Source of the DNA: an uncultured Aquimarina sp.
Lineage (GTDB): Bacteria; Bacteroidota; Bacteroidia; Flavobacteriales; Flavobacteriaceae
Length of the DNA stretch: 64,000 nucleotides
Assembly: GCA_947498705.1 (NCBI GenBank)
Contig: CANMLW010000008.1
Span: forward strand, 62,001-126,000
Reading direction: 5' to 3'
The notes under the pieces are model-generated. The model did no database searches, was not told where the DNA came from, and was given only the letters and a program-made list of their open reading frames with translations. Positions 15,543-25,356 of the stretch are shown one piece after another (position 1 is the first letter of the stretch; the number at the start of each line of letters is the position of its first letter). The position numbers and the translations under genes are program-made.

Positions 15543-18530
15543 ATGAGAAAAAAAATAGCATTGCTTGCTTTAGTTTGTGTAATTGCGAATTTGAAAGCAC
15601 AAGAATATTTTCCGAAAAATGATGGAGTACATACTTCGAAATCAAATTTTACAGTTTTTAAAAATGCGGTTATACATACGACTCCTGATACCGAAATTAA
15701 AAATGGAACATTAATAATTCAGAAAGGAAAAATAATTGCTGTTGGTACTTCGGTATCGATTCCTTCAAATAGCGTGATAGTTGATCTTAAAGGAAAGCAT
15801 ATTTATCCTTCTTTTATAGATCCTTTTACGAATTTTGGAGTTCAAAAACCCAAAGGTAAAGGAGGAAGCCCATGGTCGGGTAATCCTCAATATGGTTCTT
15901 CTAGAGAAGGATATTATTGGAATGATCATATACGACCCGAAACCGATGCATTGACTCATTTTAAATACAACACCAAAAAAGCAGAAGAATATATAAAAGA
16001 AGGATTTGGGGTGCTTCATACACATATGCCAGATGGTATTGTAAGAGGCACCGGTGCTCTAATAGCTTTAAATAGTCATGGGACACAGGGAGATCGTATA
16101 ATAAGTGAACGCTCTGCACAGTTTTTCTCTTTTGAGAAAAGTAAAAAAAGTAAACAATTATATCCTACCTCACTAATGGGAGGGATTGCATTACTAAGGC
16201 AGCTATACCATGATGCAACCTGGTATCAACTGGGTAATGTAAAAAATAAAGATTTGACGTTGGAAGCTTTTAATAAAAATAAGAATTTACCACAGATATT
16301 TGATGCAGAAAGTAGAATAAATGGTTTTAGAGCAGATAAAATAGGTGATCAATTTAACACACAATATATTCTTGTGGGTGGAGGAGATGAATATGCAAGA
16401 ATAAACGAGGTTAAAAATACGAACGCTAAGTATATAATTCCTTTAAATTTTCCTGAAGCCTATGATGTTTCAGACCCTTTTATGGCAAATATGTTAAGCC
16501 TTGGGGATATGCGACATTGGAATCAAGCTCCTTCAAACCCTTCAGTATTATCAAAAAATAATATTACTTTTTCTTTTACTACTCATAATTTAAAAAAGAT
16601 AACAGACCTAAAAAGCCGTATAAAAAAAGCGATAGAATATGGCTTGGATAAAAAAACAGCCATTGCAGCTCTTACGACAGTTCCTGCAAAAATATTGGGA
16701 AAAAGTGATCTTTTAGGAAGTATTAAAAAAGGGAGTTACGCTAATTTTTTGATAACAAAAGGAGAATTGTTTTCTAAAGAGAATGTTATTTATGAAAATT
16801 GGGTGCAAGGTCATAAAAATGTTATTCATGATATGGATATTATTGATCTTACAGGAAAGTATGACCTTACTATTGCAGGAAAAGTGTATGATCTATCGAT
16901 TTCGGGAAAATCCTCCAAACCAAAAGCCGAAATAAAGCTAGGAGATAGTAAGTTGGGTACAAAAATGACTTATACAAATGATTGGATATCTATTACCTTT
17001 ACCGATGTAGATACTACTAAAACACAATTTACTAGATTGATATCTTCTGTAGTTGAAGGAGTTGATTTACTAAAAGGTAAAGCCATTTTGCCAAACGGGC
17101 TTGTAAGTACTTTTACTGCGAAGAAAAAAGAGAAGGTTAATAAAGGAAAAAAAGAGAATAAAGCAACAAACCATAAAGAAGAGAAACCAGAAATTGTTAA
17201 AGTAACATACCCTAATATAGGATATGGTCTTGCCCAGCTACCATTGCAAGAAGATATGCTATTTAAGAATGCAACCGTTTGGACTAATGAAACAGATGGT
17301 ATTTTAAAAAATACCGATGTGCTGATTAAAAACGGAAAAATTAATGCAATTGGTAAAAACCTTAATGCTGGAAATGCTAAAGTTATTGATGCTACAGAGA
17401 AACATATTACAGCAGGTATTGTAGATGAACATTCTCATATTGCAGCAGCAGCTATCAATGAAGCAGGACATAACTCTTCTGCAGAGGTAACTATAGAAGA
17501 TGTTATTTCTCCGGATGATATAAATATTTATCGCAATTTGGCGGGGGGAGTAACGTCTATTCAGATTCTTCATGGTTCTGCAAACCCTATTGGAGGTAGA
17601 TCGGCTATATTAAAACTTAAATGGGGAGAAAATGCAGACAATTTTTTGTTTCCTAATGCTCCCAAATTTATAAAGTTTGCACTTGGTGAAAATGTAAAAC
17701 AGAGTAATTGGCAAAGTTTTAGTCGTTTTCCGCAATCAAGAATGGGGGTCGAACAATTATATATGGATTATTTTACCAGAGCCAAAGCCTATCATAAACT
17801 TAAAAACAGCAAAAAACCATATCGCAAAGATGTAGAATTGGAAACGCTGGCAGAAATATTGAGTGGTCAACGTCATATTAGTTGCCACTCTTATGTACAA
17901 AGTGAAATTAATATGTTAATGAAGGTTGCAGAAAAATTTGATTTCAGGATAAATACCTTTACACATATTCTAGAAGGGTATAAAGTAGCAGATAAAATGG
18001 TCAAACATGGGGTAGGCGGTTCTACTTTTTCTGATTGGTGGGCTTATAAGTTCGAGGTAAATGATGCAATACCTTATAATGCTACCATTATGCACAATCA
18101 AGGTGTTTTGACAGCTATTAATAGTGACGATCCAGAAATGTCGAGACGTTTAAATCAAGAAGCAGCAAAATCTATAAAGTATGGGGGAGTTAGTGAAGAA
18201 GAAGCGTTAAAATTTGTAACTCTTAACCCGGCCAAATTATTGCATATCGACGACCGAGTAGGAAGCATTAAAGTAGGGAAAGATGCTGATATTGTACTCT
18301 GGACAGACCATCCATTGTCAATTTATGCCAAAGCTGAAAAAACTATTATAGAAGGAGCTGTGTATTTTGATCTTGAAAAGGATAAAATAATGAGAAAGTC
18401 TATTGCTCGCGAAAGAAATAAATTATCTGCAATGTTGTTGAAAGCAAAAAATAGTGGTCTTAAAACCCAACCTGCAAAGAAAAAGGAAAAGCAGCATTTT
18501 GAATGTGAAACTTTAGAAACCATTAATTAA
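15543..18530 (+). CDS. Secreted tandem amidohydrolase-family protein
   Basis: This 995-residue protein has a signal peptide ending near LKAQE and two amidohydrolase-fold halves. The C-terminal half (about 570-960) has metal ligands H630 and H632 in VDEHSHIA, then H782 (ISCHSY), H808 (TFTHIL) and D862 (NSDDPE), as in imidazolonepropionase-like hydrolases. The N-terminal half (about 35-430) has the same beta-sandwich start and GKHIYPSF, but the HxH is replaced by DPFTNF, so it is probably non-catalytic. A lysine-rich linker around 530-560 separates the halves. Substrate is unknown. The next amidohydrolase gene starts 5 nt later. Confidence 0.88.
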   Translation: MRKKIALLALVCVIANLKAQEYFPKNDGVHTSKSNFTVFKNAVIHTTPDTEIKNGTLIIQKGKIIAVGTSVSIPSNSVIVDLKGKHIYPSFIDPFTNFGVQKPKGKGGSPWSGNPQYGSSREGYYWNDHIRPETDALTHFKYNTKKAEEYIKEGFGVLHTHMPDGIVRGTGALIALNSHGTQGDRIISERSAQFFSFEKSKKSKQLYPTSLMGGIALLRQLYHDATWYQLGNVKNKDLTLEAFNKNKNLPQIFDAESRINGFRADKIGDQFNTQYILVGGGDEYARINEVKNTNAKYIIPLNFPEAYDVSDPFMANMLSLGDMRHWNQAPSNPSVLSKNNITFSFTTHNLKKITDLKSRIKKAIEYGLDKKTAIAALTTVPAKILGKSDLLGSIKKGSYANFLITKGELFSKENVIYENWVQGHKNVIHDMDIIDLTGKYDLTIAGKVYDLSISGKSSKPKAEIKLGDSKLGTKMTYTNDWISITFTDVDTTKTQFTRLISSVVEGVDLLKGKAILPNGLVSTFTAKKKEKVNKGKKENKATNHKEEKPEIVKVTYPNIGYGLAQLPLQEDMLFKNATVWTNETDGILKNTDVLIKNGKINAIGKNLNAGNAKVIDATEKHITAGIVDEHSHIAAAAINEAGHNSSAEVTIEDVISPDDINIYRNLAGGVTSIQILHGSANPIGGRSAILKLKWGENADNFLFPNAPKFIKFALGENVKQSNWQSFSRFPQSRMGVEQLYMDYFTRAKAYHKLKNSKKPYRKDVELETLAEILSGQRHISCHSYVQSEINMLMKVAEKFDFRINTFTHILEGYKVADKMVKHGVGGSTFSDWWAYKFEVNDAIPYNATIMHNQGVLTAINSDDPEMSRRLNQEAAKSIKYGGVSEEEALKFVTLNPAKLLHIDDRVGSIKVGKDADIVLWTDHPLSIYAKAEKTIIEGAVYFDLEKDKIMRKSIARERNKLSAMLLKAKNSGLKTQPAKKKEKQHFECETLETIN

Positions 18531-18535
18531 ATAAG

Positions 18536-19840
18536 ATGATGAAGGAAATAATGTACATAATATTGTTGATGGTTTTTTCTGTAGGGAAAATAACAGCGCA
18601 ACAAACTCCGGCAAAGTCACAAAGTGAAACCATTACTATTGTTGGAGCTATAGCACATATAGGAAATGGTGAAGTTATAGAAAACAGTAGTATTGTCTTT
18701 GAGCAAGGTAAGATAATTGCTATTGGGGACAGGAGCGCAATTTCTGTAAAAGGTAAAGTAATAGATGCTTCTGGAAAGCATGTATATCCCGGTTTTATTG
18801 CACCTAATTCTACTTTAGGTTTGGTAGAGATTGGAGCCGTAAGAGCAACCGATGATGATAGTGAAATAGGTACTTTTAATCCTCATATAAGAAGTATCAT
18901 CGCATACAATGCCGAGAGTAAAATTGTAGAGAGTATGCGTCCAAATGGAGTGCTGATAGCTCAAGTAACCCCGAGAGGAGGAAGAATATCAGGAACATCG
19001 TCGATTGTACAGTTAGATGCCTGGAATTGGGAAGATGCTGTTCTAAAAATGGATGATGGAATACACATTAATTGGCCAAGCATATATAAACGAGGACGTT
19101 GGTGGTTAGGAGAGGATGCAGGATATAAGCCTAATAAAGAATATGCAAAACAAGTGACGGAGCTAGAGGATTTTATAAACCAGTCATATGCAACCATCCA
19201 GCTAAATAACCCAGAATTAGAAGGTGATTTGCCATATTTGGCCATGAAAGGATTGTTTAATGGAACCAAAACGTTGTTTGTTCATGTTAATTCTGAAAAA
19301 GGAATTGTGGATGTAATTAATTTTTCAAAAAAACATAGTTTTAGAAAGGTAGTGCTAGTAGGTGCTTATGAAGGGTATAAAGTAGCAGATCAGTTAAAGA
19401 AAAACAATATATCGGTTTTAATAACTAGGACACATAGTAATCCAAAGTTAGAAGATGAGGATTATGATTTACCCTATAAAAATGCAAAACTATTAATGGA
19501 TAAAGGTGTATTAGTTGCCATACAAAATAGTGGACAAATGGAAAGAGCCAATGCAAGAAACTTGCCATTTCAGGCAGGAACGGTAGCTGCTCATGGTTTG
19601 GATAAAGAAAAAGCATTGCAATTAATAACAGGTAATAGTGCAAAAATTCTAGGGATTGATAATTTTACTGGTACGTTAGAAATTGGTAAAGATGCTACGT
19701 TATTTATTTCTATAGGAGATGCATTAGATATGAGAACCAATCAATTAGAAAAGGCATTTATTCAAGGGCGTGAAATCAGTTTAGAGAGCCACCAGACAAA
19801 GCTATGGAAAAGATATCGAGATAAATATAAAACTAAATAG
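18536..19840 (+). CDS. Secreted amidohydrolase-like protein with lost metal site
   Basis: This 434-residue protein has a signal peptide ending near ITAQQ. It shows the amidohydrolase beginning (VVGAIAHIGNGE-type strand, GKVIDASGKHVYPGFI) and the usual end (NSAKILGIDNFTGTLEIGKDATLFI). The position that should read HxH reads APNSTL, and the later region around IQNSGQMERAN lacks the usual Asp. It therefore looks like a pseudo-enzyme that may form a complex with the 995-residue partner, with which it is cotranscribed. A role in binding rather than hydrolysis is inference. Confidence 0.85.
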   Translation: MMKEIMYIILLMVFSVGKITAQQTPAKSQSETITIVGAIAHIGNGEVIENSSIVFEQGKIIAIGDRSAISVKGKVIDASGKHVYPGFIAPNSTLGLVEIGAVRATDDDSEIGTFNPHIRSIIAYNAESKIVESMRPNGVLIAQVTPRGGRISGTSSIVQLDAWNWEDAVLKMDDGIHINWPSIYKRGRWWLGEDAGYKPNKEYAKQVTELEDFINQSYATIQLNNPELEGDLPYLAMKGLFNGTKTLFVHVNSEKGIVDVINFSKKHSFRKVVLVGAYEGYKVADQLKKNNISVLITRTHSNPKLEDEDYDLPYKNAKLLMDKGVLVAIQNSGQMERANARNLPFQAGTVAAHGLDKEKALQLITGNSAKILGIDNFTGTLEIGKDATLFISIGDALDMRTNQLEKAFIQGREISLESHQTKLWKRYRDKYKTK

Positions 19841-20052
19841 AATGGCTTTTATGAAGAAAATCATTTTTTCAATGCTATGATTTTTGAATAGATATCCTTT
19901 TAGGTAGGTAGTTTGTTTCGTTTTCATTTGTCTAAGTTGATTTTAATAACTTCGGCTGAACTACATTGCGGTTACCCTTTTTATTTTTTTCGATTAGAAC
20001 TAAAAAAAATCTGTTAAACCCGATATAAATTCGATTCGAACAAATATACCGG

Positions 20053-20085
20053 TAAAAAAAAGACCCCAAATGGGTTGGAGTCTTT
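20053..20085 (-). terminator. Intrinsic terminator after the DUF6503 gene
   Basis: On the minus strand AAAGAC pairs with GTCTTT around an inner CCC/GGG stem with an asymmetric bulge, followed by eight T. It lies 30 nt downstream of the stop codon. Confidence 0.65.
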
Positions 20086-20114
20086 ATGTGGTATTTTATA
20101 GGTAGTATTTGAGA

Positions 20115-20924
20115 CTATTGAGGTTGCTCATTTTTCTGAATTGGTTTTTTAAATAGTGAAGAGGTAGGCTTTTCTTTTTTAATAGATGCATTTACAAAGT
20201 GTTTTTCACTTTTTACATCTCCAACAACTCCATTTTCATAGGTTCTCCATTTTAGAGTTTTGGGTAATAGTAGGCCATTTACCTCATTCCAGTCAGCATA
20301 TTCTACTAAGCTAATTTTTTCGCTGGTTTCTTTACTGAAAAATGTAACAGTATATCCCAAAAATTTCATTTTTTTGGAGGCTTCATCATAATATAAAAAA
20401 TAATTGTCTTTTGGTGAATCTCCAATGTTTTGCCCATAGGTTATTTTATATCCTGGATAAGAAGTCGTATCAACCTTTAGATCATCAACTTTTTCAAAAG
20501 TAATTCCATTATCTCCTAGTACAAATGGCATAGCATAGAAATAGAACATTAAGTTATGGTAAAAGCGAGGATTTCCTTTAAAATAGGTAGAGTCTTGTTC
20601 TAGCCAGGCTTCATCACCATCAAAACCTAAAGCAAACTTGTCTGTTTCTATACGTGCATGGCGTGTTTTAAGATCTGTGGTGTGCTTTTCTGCTCCTTCT
20701 GGATTGGCTATTTCGAAGACCAATGTATTCATTTGATCAAATTTATGGATTCCTCCATGGGCCTCAAAAACGGCAGCAATATCTTTTGGGAAAATATTGC
20801 TACGATCAGGTATGATTTCTTCTTTTTTTTCTGTTGAAGCCGCAGTCGTTTTTTCTGTTTTTGTTTCTTGTTTACATGAAATTATCAATGTAAACACTAA
20901 TAAAATTAATGGTAATCTTTTCAT
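20115..20924 (-). CDS. Lipoprotein of the DUF6503 type
   Basis: This 269-residue lipoprotein has the lipobox IISC and a short K/E/T-rich linker. The single beta-rich domain begins around residue 45 with AAVFEAHGGIHKFDQMNTLVFEI and resembles outer-membrane lipoprotein-sorting (LolA/LolB-like) folds. The region YPGYKITYGQNIGDSPKDNYFLYYD is typical of the DUF6503 family as I recall it. Function is unknown; lipid or lipoprotein handling is only a structural guess. It is monocistronic, with its own terminator. Confidence 0.7.
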   Translation of the reverse strand: MKRLPLILLVFTLIISCKQETKTEKTTAASTEKKEEIIPDRSNIFPKDIAAVFEAHGGIHKFDQMNTLVFEIANPEGAEKHTTDLKTRHARIETDKFALGFDGDEAWLEQDSTYFKGNPRFYHNLMFYFYAMPFVLGDNGITFEKVDDLKVDTTSYPGYKITYGQNIGDSPKDNYFLYYDEASKKMKFLGYTVTFFSKETSEKISLVEYADWNEVNGLLLPKTLKWRTYENGVVGDVKSEKHFVNASIKKEKPTSSLFKKPIQKNEQPQ

Positions 20925-21141
20925 AATAAGATGACGTTTGAAATTTTGAAATGCTTTAGTCGCATTAAAACGAATACCTAACGTGATTTAATTTATAATT
21001 AACTTAATTAACAAAAAAGTCGCTTTGCCTATTTAAAAGATTGTTTTAAATAAATCAATGATAAGTCAAACTTTAATAATAGGTACCTTTTACACTATTT
21101 AAACCTTCTATAGTAATTTTTTAGCTAAGCATTATAAACTA

Positions 21142-22176
21142 CTATTTTTTACGTGGTTTCTTGATTAACTTGCCATTATCATAATCATAGATGAAGTTTT
21201 TATCTTTATATCTAAACAGGTTTTCATCAAATGTAAACGTTTCAACATCTCCTCCTTCCATAATTTCTCCTGATGCAATAATATTGTTTTTGTCTTTTGC
21301 CCAATCACCATTAATAAATTCAAAAGTGGTGGCGTCGATTCCATCAATTGCTAAAGCATCAAAATATACTATATTATCTGTACTTAAGTATTTCTCGCTG
21401 TGTACAACAATTGTTGTCGCATCTTTAAACGGAATTGTAATGATGCTATCTACAATATCTGTTAGATTGTTTCCTACGTAATATCTATAGGCAAATATAT
21501 TTTTATCATCTCGTATATAATCATGTGGTAAGCTTTGGGTGCTTTTTGCAGTTGCATTGATTTTGTGCATGATCTTTTTTTCATTAAAGTAGCATACAAA
21601 GTGAGCGTCTTTCATGAAATTGTCATTTAGTATTTCAAAAGTTGCTACCTCAATATCTGGGACTTTTTTATTATAGAAATATACATGGCTTTGATCTTTG
21701 GCACAATGATAATTTAACTGTATATAACTGTTAGGATCGGCATCTTCCAAAATGGTAAGTCCTTCTTTAGAATTTTCAGAAAAATAAAAGCCATTCATAA
21801 CATATACATGGTTTTTGTCCATAGGTACAAAATCATATTTGATTTCAAAAGAAGGAATATCTACATCAAAGTCAATAGTAGTATACTTATGGTAAACATG
21901 GTTTTGATCTTTAGCATAATTCTCAGCCAAAACCTGAAAAGTAGCATGATCAACATTCATTTCGGTTTTTCCTAGCTCGAACCAATTTCCCATTGGGCTA
22001 TAAATAGTCTTTTTTTCTTTTGGGTTATAATAATAAGAACTAGACTTTTCTTCGTTTATTAATTCACCTAATCGATTAGAACTTAAAAAGCGGTATATCC
22101 CATAAATGCCTAAAACGACTATTACTGCCAGAACTATAAAAACGGTAATTAATATCATCAATACTTTTTTAGTCAT
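21142..22176 (-). CDS. DKNYY-repeat membrane-anchored protein
   Basis: This 344-residue protein has one N-terminal membrane helix (about 7-28) and an exported part built of DKNYY-type repeats. Recurrent segments include YAKDQNHVYHKY, MDKNHVYVMNGF, CAKDQSHVYFYNKK, IRDDKNIFAYRY and WAKDKNNI, each followed by a strand with a 'D-x-x-T/S-F' turn (DHATFQVL, DVATFEIL, DATTFEFI). This family is widespread and of unknown function, with repeats that probably stack as a beta solenoid or propeller. There are no close operon partners. Confidence 0.85.
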   Translation of the reverse strand: MTKKVLMILITVFIVLAVIVVLGIYGIYRFLSSNRLGELINEEKSSSYYYNPKEKKTIYSPMGNWFELGKTEMNVDHATFQVLAENYAKDQNHVYHKYTTIDFDVDIPSFEIKYDFVPMDKNHVYVMNGFYFSENSKEGLTILEDADPNSYIQLNYHCAKDQSHVYFYNKKVPDIEVATFEILNDNFMKDAHFVCYFNEKKIMHKINATAKSTQSLPHDYIRDDKNIFAYRYYVGNNLTDIVDSIITIPFKDATTIVVHSEKYLSTDNIVYFDALAIDGIDATTFEFINGDWAKDKNNIIASGEIMEGGDVETFTFDENLFRYKDKNFIYDYDNGKLIKKPRKK

Positions 22177-22284
22177 ATAGTTTTTAATTAGCTACTTTCT
22201 TCGAAGTATTTATGCTTACAAAATTAGAAAAGTGGGTAGACAAATGAATCACGGTTTATAGTGATGTTACTATCTAAAACTTAT

Positions 22285-23565
22285 TTAAGTTTTTTGCTTT
22301 TTCTTTTTTGCAGCAGGAAACAGGACATTGTTTAGTATGAGTCGATATCCCGGTGAGTTGGGGTGTAGTTCTAGTTCGGTCTTAGGGTCGCCTACAAAGT
22401 GTTGATAATCTTCGGGATCGTGCCCTCCGTAAAATGTAAAAAAACCTTTTCCTTTGATTCCGTGAATATACCTTGCTTCGTTATTAGTTTTGTTTTCTCC
22501 AAGTACTAATACGTTAGATTTTATTTCATTTGGGTTGTATGCGGTTGTTTGTCCCATAAATCCTTTTACCAGAGCCGTATGATTTTGGCAGAGCATCGTC
22601 GGAATAGGGTCCCATTTTGCAGAAAAATCCATTAAGGTAAAATAATCGGTTGTTTTTGGGATACGACGATTTCTGGTCATATCTATAGATGAAAACTCAT
22701 ATATCCTTGGGTTACGTTCTAGTGTAAAGTTCTTAAAAGCAAACGTTTTTGTGTAGTCTATTTTGGATTGGTATCCGGGTTCACTTGGGTCTCCATCAAA
22801 CATAGGTTCGCATATGTCTATACCTTCTGCAGCCAATGCGATTTCAAAACTATCGGTAGCACTGCACATGGCAAACATAAATCCACCTCCTACAACATAA
22901 TCTCTAATTTTTAAAACAACACCAAGTTTTTGTTCAGAAACTTTTTGAAAACCAAGTTCTTTGGCTGACTTTTCTGCCAAGGCTTTTTCTTTTATATACC
23001 AGGGGGTCGCTCTATAGCGACCATAGAATTTACCATATTGACCTGTAAAATCTTCATGATGTAAATGCAACCAATCGTACAAAATAAGATTGTCTTCTAA
23101 AACTTCTTTGTCGTAGATAGTGGTATAAGGAATTTCTGCAAATGTTAATACCATAGTTACGGCATCATCCCAGGGTTGATTTCCCTTAGGAGAATATACT
23201 GCTATTTTGGGCGCCTTTTCTAAAACAACGGCTTCCATGTTTTGAGAAGGGCTTTCTACTTCCTCAAGAATTTCATTTGTTTCGGCATCGCTAATAATTT
23301 CATAGGATACCCCTCGAATGGTACACTCTTTTCTGATTGTTTCGGTATCTGGCATGAGAAAAGATCCGCCTCTATAGTTTAAAAGCCATTTTACTTTTAA
23401 GTCATTACTTAGCGTCCAATAGGTGATACCATACGCTTTTAGATGGTTTTGTTGACTTTCTGCGTCCATTGGAATTAATATATAAGAAGCATACGACTGC
23501 ATTGCTAAAAGAAAGCAAACAACAGTCGTAAAAAGTCTTATATAATATGATGTTATTGTAAACAT
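22285..23565 (-). CDS. Conserved secreted protein of unknown function (homologues often labelled 'asparagine synthetase B')
   Basis: This 426-residue protein has a signal peptide ending near SYASY. It contains a Rossmann-like stretch KIAVYSPKGNQPWDDAVTMV and, at about 230-250, the glycine-rich loop VVGGGFMFAMCSATDSFEIA, where a cysteine follows a strand as in class I amidotransferase-like folds. The region HGIKGKGFFTFYGGHDPEDY is also strongly patterned. I recall homologues in flavobacteria labelled asparagine synthetase B. The sequence has neither an N-terminal catalytic cysteine nor the SGGxDS pyrophosphatase loop, so that label is not supported. Its role is unknown. It lies 72 nt downstream of dnaB on the same strand. 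Confidence 0.7.
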   Translation of the reverse strand: MFTITSYYIRLFTTVVCFLLAMQSYASYILIPMDAESQQNHLKAYGITYWTLSNDLKVKWLLNYRGGSFLMPDTETIRKECTIRGVSYEIISDAETNEILEEVESPSQNMEAVVLEKAPKIAVYSPKGNQPWDDAVTMVLTFAEIPYTTIYDKEVLEDNLILYDWLHLHHEDFTGQYGKFYGRYRATPWYIKEKALAEKSAKELGFQKVSEQKLGVVLKIRDYVVGGGFMFAMCSATDSFEIALAAEGIDICEPMFDGDPSEPGYQSKIDYTKTFAFKNFTLERNPRIYEFSSIDMTRNRRIPKTTDYFTLMDFSAKWDPIPTMLCQNHTALVKGFMGQTTAYNPNEIKSNVLVLGENKTNNEARYIHGIKGKGFFTFYGGHDPEDYQHFVGDPKTELELHPNSPGYRLILNNVLFPAAKKKKQKT

Positions 23566-23637
23566 AAGTTCTATTTATAGAGAAATGTGAGATTGAGATT
23601 GTGTAAAATATCCAAATCTTAATCTTACCGCTCTATA

Positions 23638-25188
23638 TTAGAACGGCACTTCATCCTCATCATTGTTAGAATCATTCAAACTACTTCCAAAAGCTTCATC
23701 TGCACTAGGTAGGTGACTTGTATCAAAAGGTTCTTCCTTATTTTCACCTTCGTTCATTTTAGAATGAAACTCAAACGGAGTACTAAAATCATCTAAGTTA
23801 TCAAATTTACCTAAATGTCCGATGAATTTTAACCTAATATTCTCTAATCCACCATTACGGTGCTTTGCTACAATAAATTCTCCTTGCCCTTGTGTTGGAG
23901 ATCTTTCTTCATCATCCCACTCATCAATTTTATAGTATTCGGGACGATAAATAAAGGATACAATATCGGCATCCTGCTCAATTGCTCCAGATTCCCTAAG
24001 GTCACTAAGTAAAGGTCTTTTGCTGCCTCCACGTGTCTCCACAGCACGAGATAACTGAGAAAGCGCAATTACCGGGACATTTAGTTCTTTTGCCAATGCT
24101 TTTAAGTTACGAGAAATAGTAGAAATTTCCTGTTCACGATTTCCATTTTTACCTGTTCCTCCTGCAGTCATTAACTGTAAATAATCAATAACGATCATTC
24201 GAATACCATGTTGAGAGGATAATCGTCTTGCTTTTGCTCTAAGGTCGAAAATTGATAAAGATGGTGTATCATCTATAAACAAAGGCGCTTTTTCTAGATC
24301 TTTAACTTTTACATTAAGTTGCTCCCATTCATGTTTTTCGAGTTTACCAGTACGTAGTTTTTCTGAAGACAGTCCCGTTTCAGATGAAATTAGACGTGTA
24401 ATTAACTGTACAGATGACATCTCTAGAGAAAAGAATGCTACCGGTATATTTTGTCCCACGGCCATATTTCTTGCCATAGATAGGGTAAGTGCTGTTTTTC
24501 CCATACCCGGACGGGCAGCCACGATGATCAAATCACTTGGCTGCCAACCCGAAGTTAACTTATCCAGCCTATCGAAGCCAGATGGAATTCCACTTAATCC
24601 TTCTTTGTTTGATATTTCCTGTATCTTCTTTTTTGCTTGTATAACAAGATTTTGAGCACTTTCTGTGGATCTTTTTATATTTCCTTGAGTAACTTCATAT
24701 AATTTGGATTCTGCCATATCCAGAAGATCAAAAACATCGGTCGTTTCGTCATAAGACTCTTCTATAATTTCGTTCGATATTTTAATTAAACTTCGTTGGA
24801 TATATTTTTGTAATATAATCCTTGCATGAAACTCTATATGAGCAGATGAAGCTACTTTTTGGGTTAATTGTACCAAATAATAATCTCCGCCTGCTAATTC
24901 TAATTTTGCATCTTTTTTTAGCTGAGTTGAAACCGTTAATAAGTCAATTGGCTCAGAGTTTTCAAAGAGTTTAAAGATAGCTTCAAAAATGTATTGATGT
25001 GCTTCCCTATAAAAAACATCGGGATTAAGTATGTCAATAATTTCGTCAACGCCCTTTTTGTCAATCATCATTGCTCCAAGCACAACTTCCTCTAAATCAA
25101 CTGCTTGAGGAGGTATTTTTCCTTTCTCTAGCGAAATTACGTTCCCCCGACCGTAATTAACCTGCTGAGTTTGCTGTACTTTTTCCAT
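23638..25188 (-). CDS. dnaB: Replicative DNA helicase DnaB
   Basis: This 516-residue protein is a complete DnaB. The N-terminal primase-interacting domain begins PPQAVDLEEVVLGAMM. The RecA-like motor has Walker A ARPGMGKT at 225-232, and Walker B is in IRMIVIDYLQLM. Motif H4, GAIEQDADIVSFIYRPEYY, and the C-terminal acidic tail with DEDEVPF are also present. It unwinds duplex DNA at the fork as a hexamer. No intein interrupts it. The upstream region carries two copies of CTGTTAATAAGT spaced 20 nt apart. Confidence 0.97.
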   Translation of the reverse strand: MEKVQQTQQVNYGRGNVISLEKGKIPPQAVDLEEVVLGAMMIDKKGVDEIIDILNPDVFYREAHQYIFEAIFKLFENSEPIDLLTVSTQLKKDAKLELAGGDYYLVQLTQKVASSAHIEFHARIILQKYIQRSLIKISNEIIEESYDETTDVFDLLDMAESKLYEVTQGNIKRSTESAQNLVIQAKKKIQEISNKEGLSGIPSGFDRLDKLTSGWQPSDLIIVAARPGMGKTALTLSMARNMAVGQNIPVAFFSLEMSSVQLITRLISSETGLSSEKLRTGKLEKHEWEQLNVKVKDLEKAPLFIDDTPSLSIFDLRAKARRLSSQHGIRMIVIDYLQLMTAGGTGKNGNREQEISTISRNLKALAKELNVPVIALSQLSRAVETRGGSKRPLLSDLRESGAIEQDADIVSFIYRPEYYKIDEWDDEERSPTQGQGEFIVAKHRNGGLENIRLKFIGHLGKFDNLDDFSTPFEFHSKMNEGENKEEPFDTSHLPSADEAFGSSLNDSNNDEDEVPF

Positions 25189-25267
25189 GACTACGAATGT
25201 AAAAAAATTGTAAAGAGATATACTTACTTGTAAAGATACGAATGTCCACCAGTCTTTAACAAATAAG

Positions 25268-25299
25268 CTGTTAATAAGTTTATTTTACTGTTAATAAGT
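25268..25299. repeat. Direct repeat CTGTTAATAAGT x2 upstream of dnaB
   Basis: The 12-mer occurs at 25268-25279 and 25288-25299, two helical turns apart. On the minus strand it reads ACTTATTAACAG, close to a DnaA box (TTATNCACA) with one mismatch. It could be a regulatory site for dnaB. This is weak without other genomes. Confidence 0.4.
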
Positions 25300-25301
25300 A
25301 T

Positions 25302-25332
25302 AAAAAAATCTGAAGCTACGAACTTCAGATTT
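25302..25332 (-). terminator. Intrinsic terminator after accA
   Basis: On the minus strand a 10-bp perfect stem AAATCTGAAG/CTTCAGATTT with a 7-nt loop runs into a T-tract, 24 nt after the accA stop codon. Confidence 0.88.
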
Positions 25333-25356
25333 GGTCAGTAAGTGTTTTCTTAGGGG

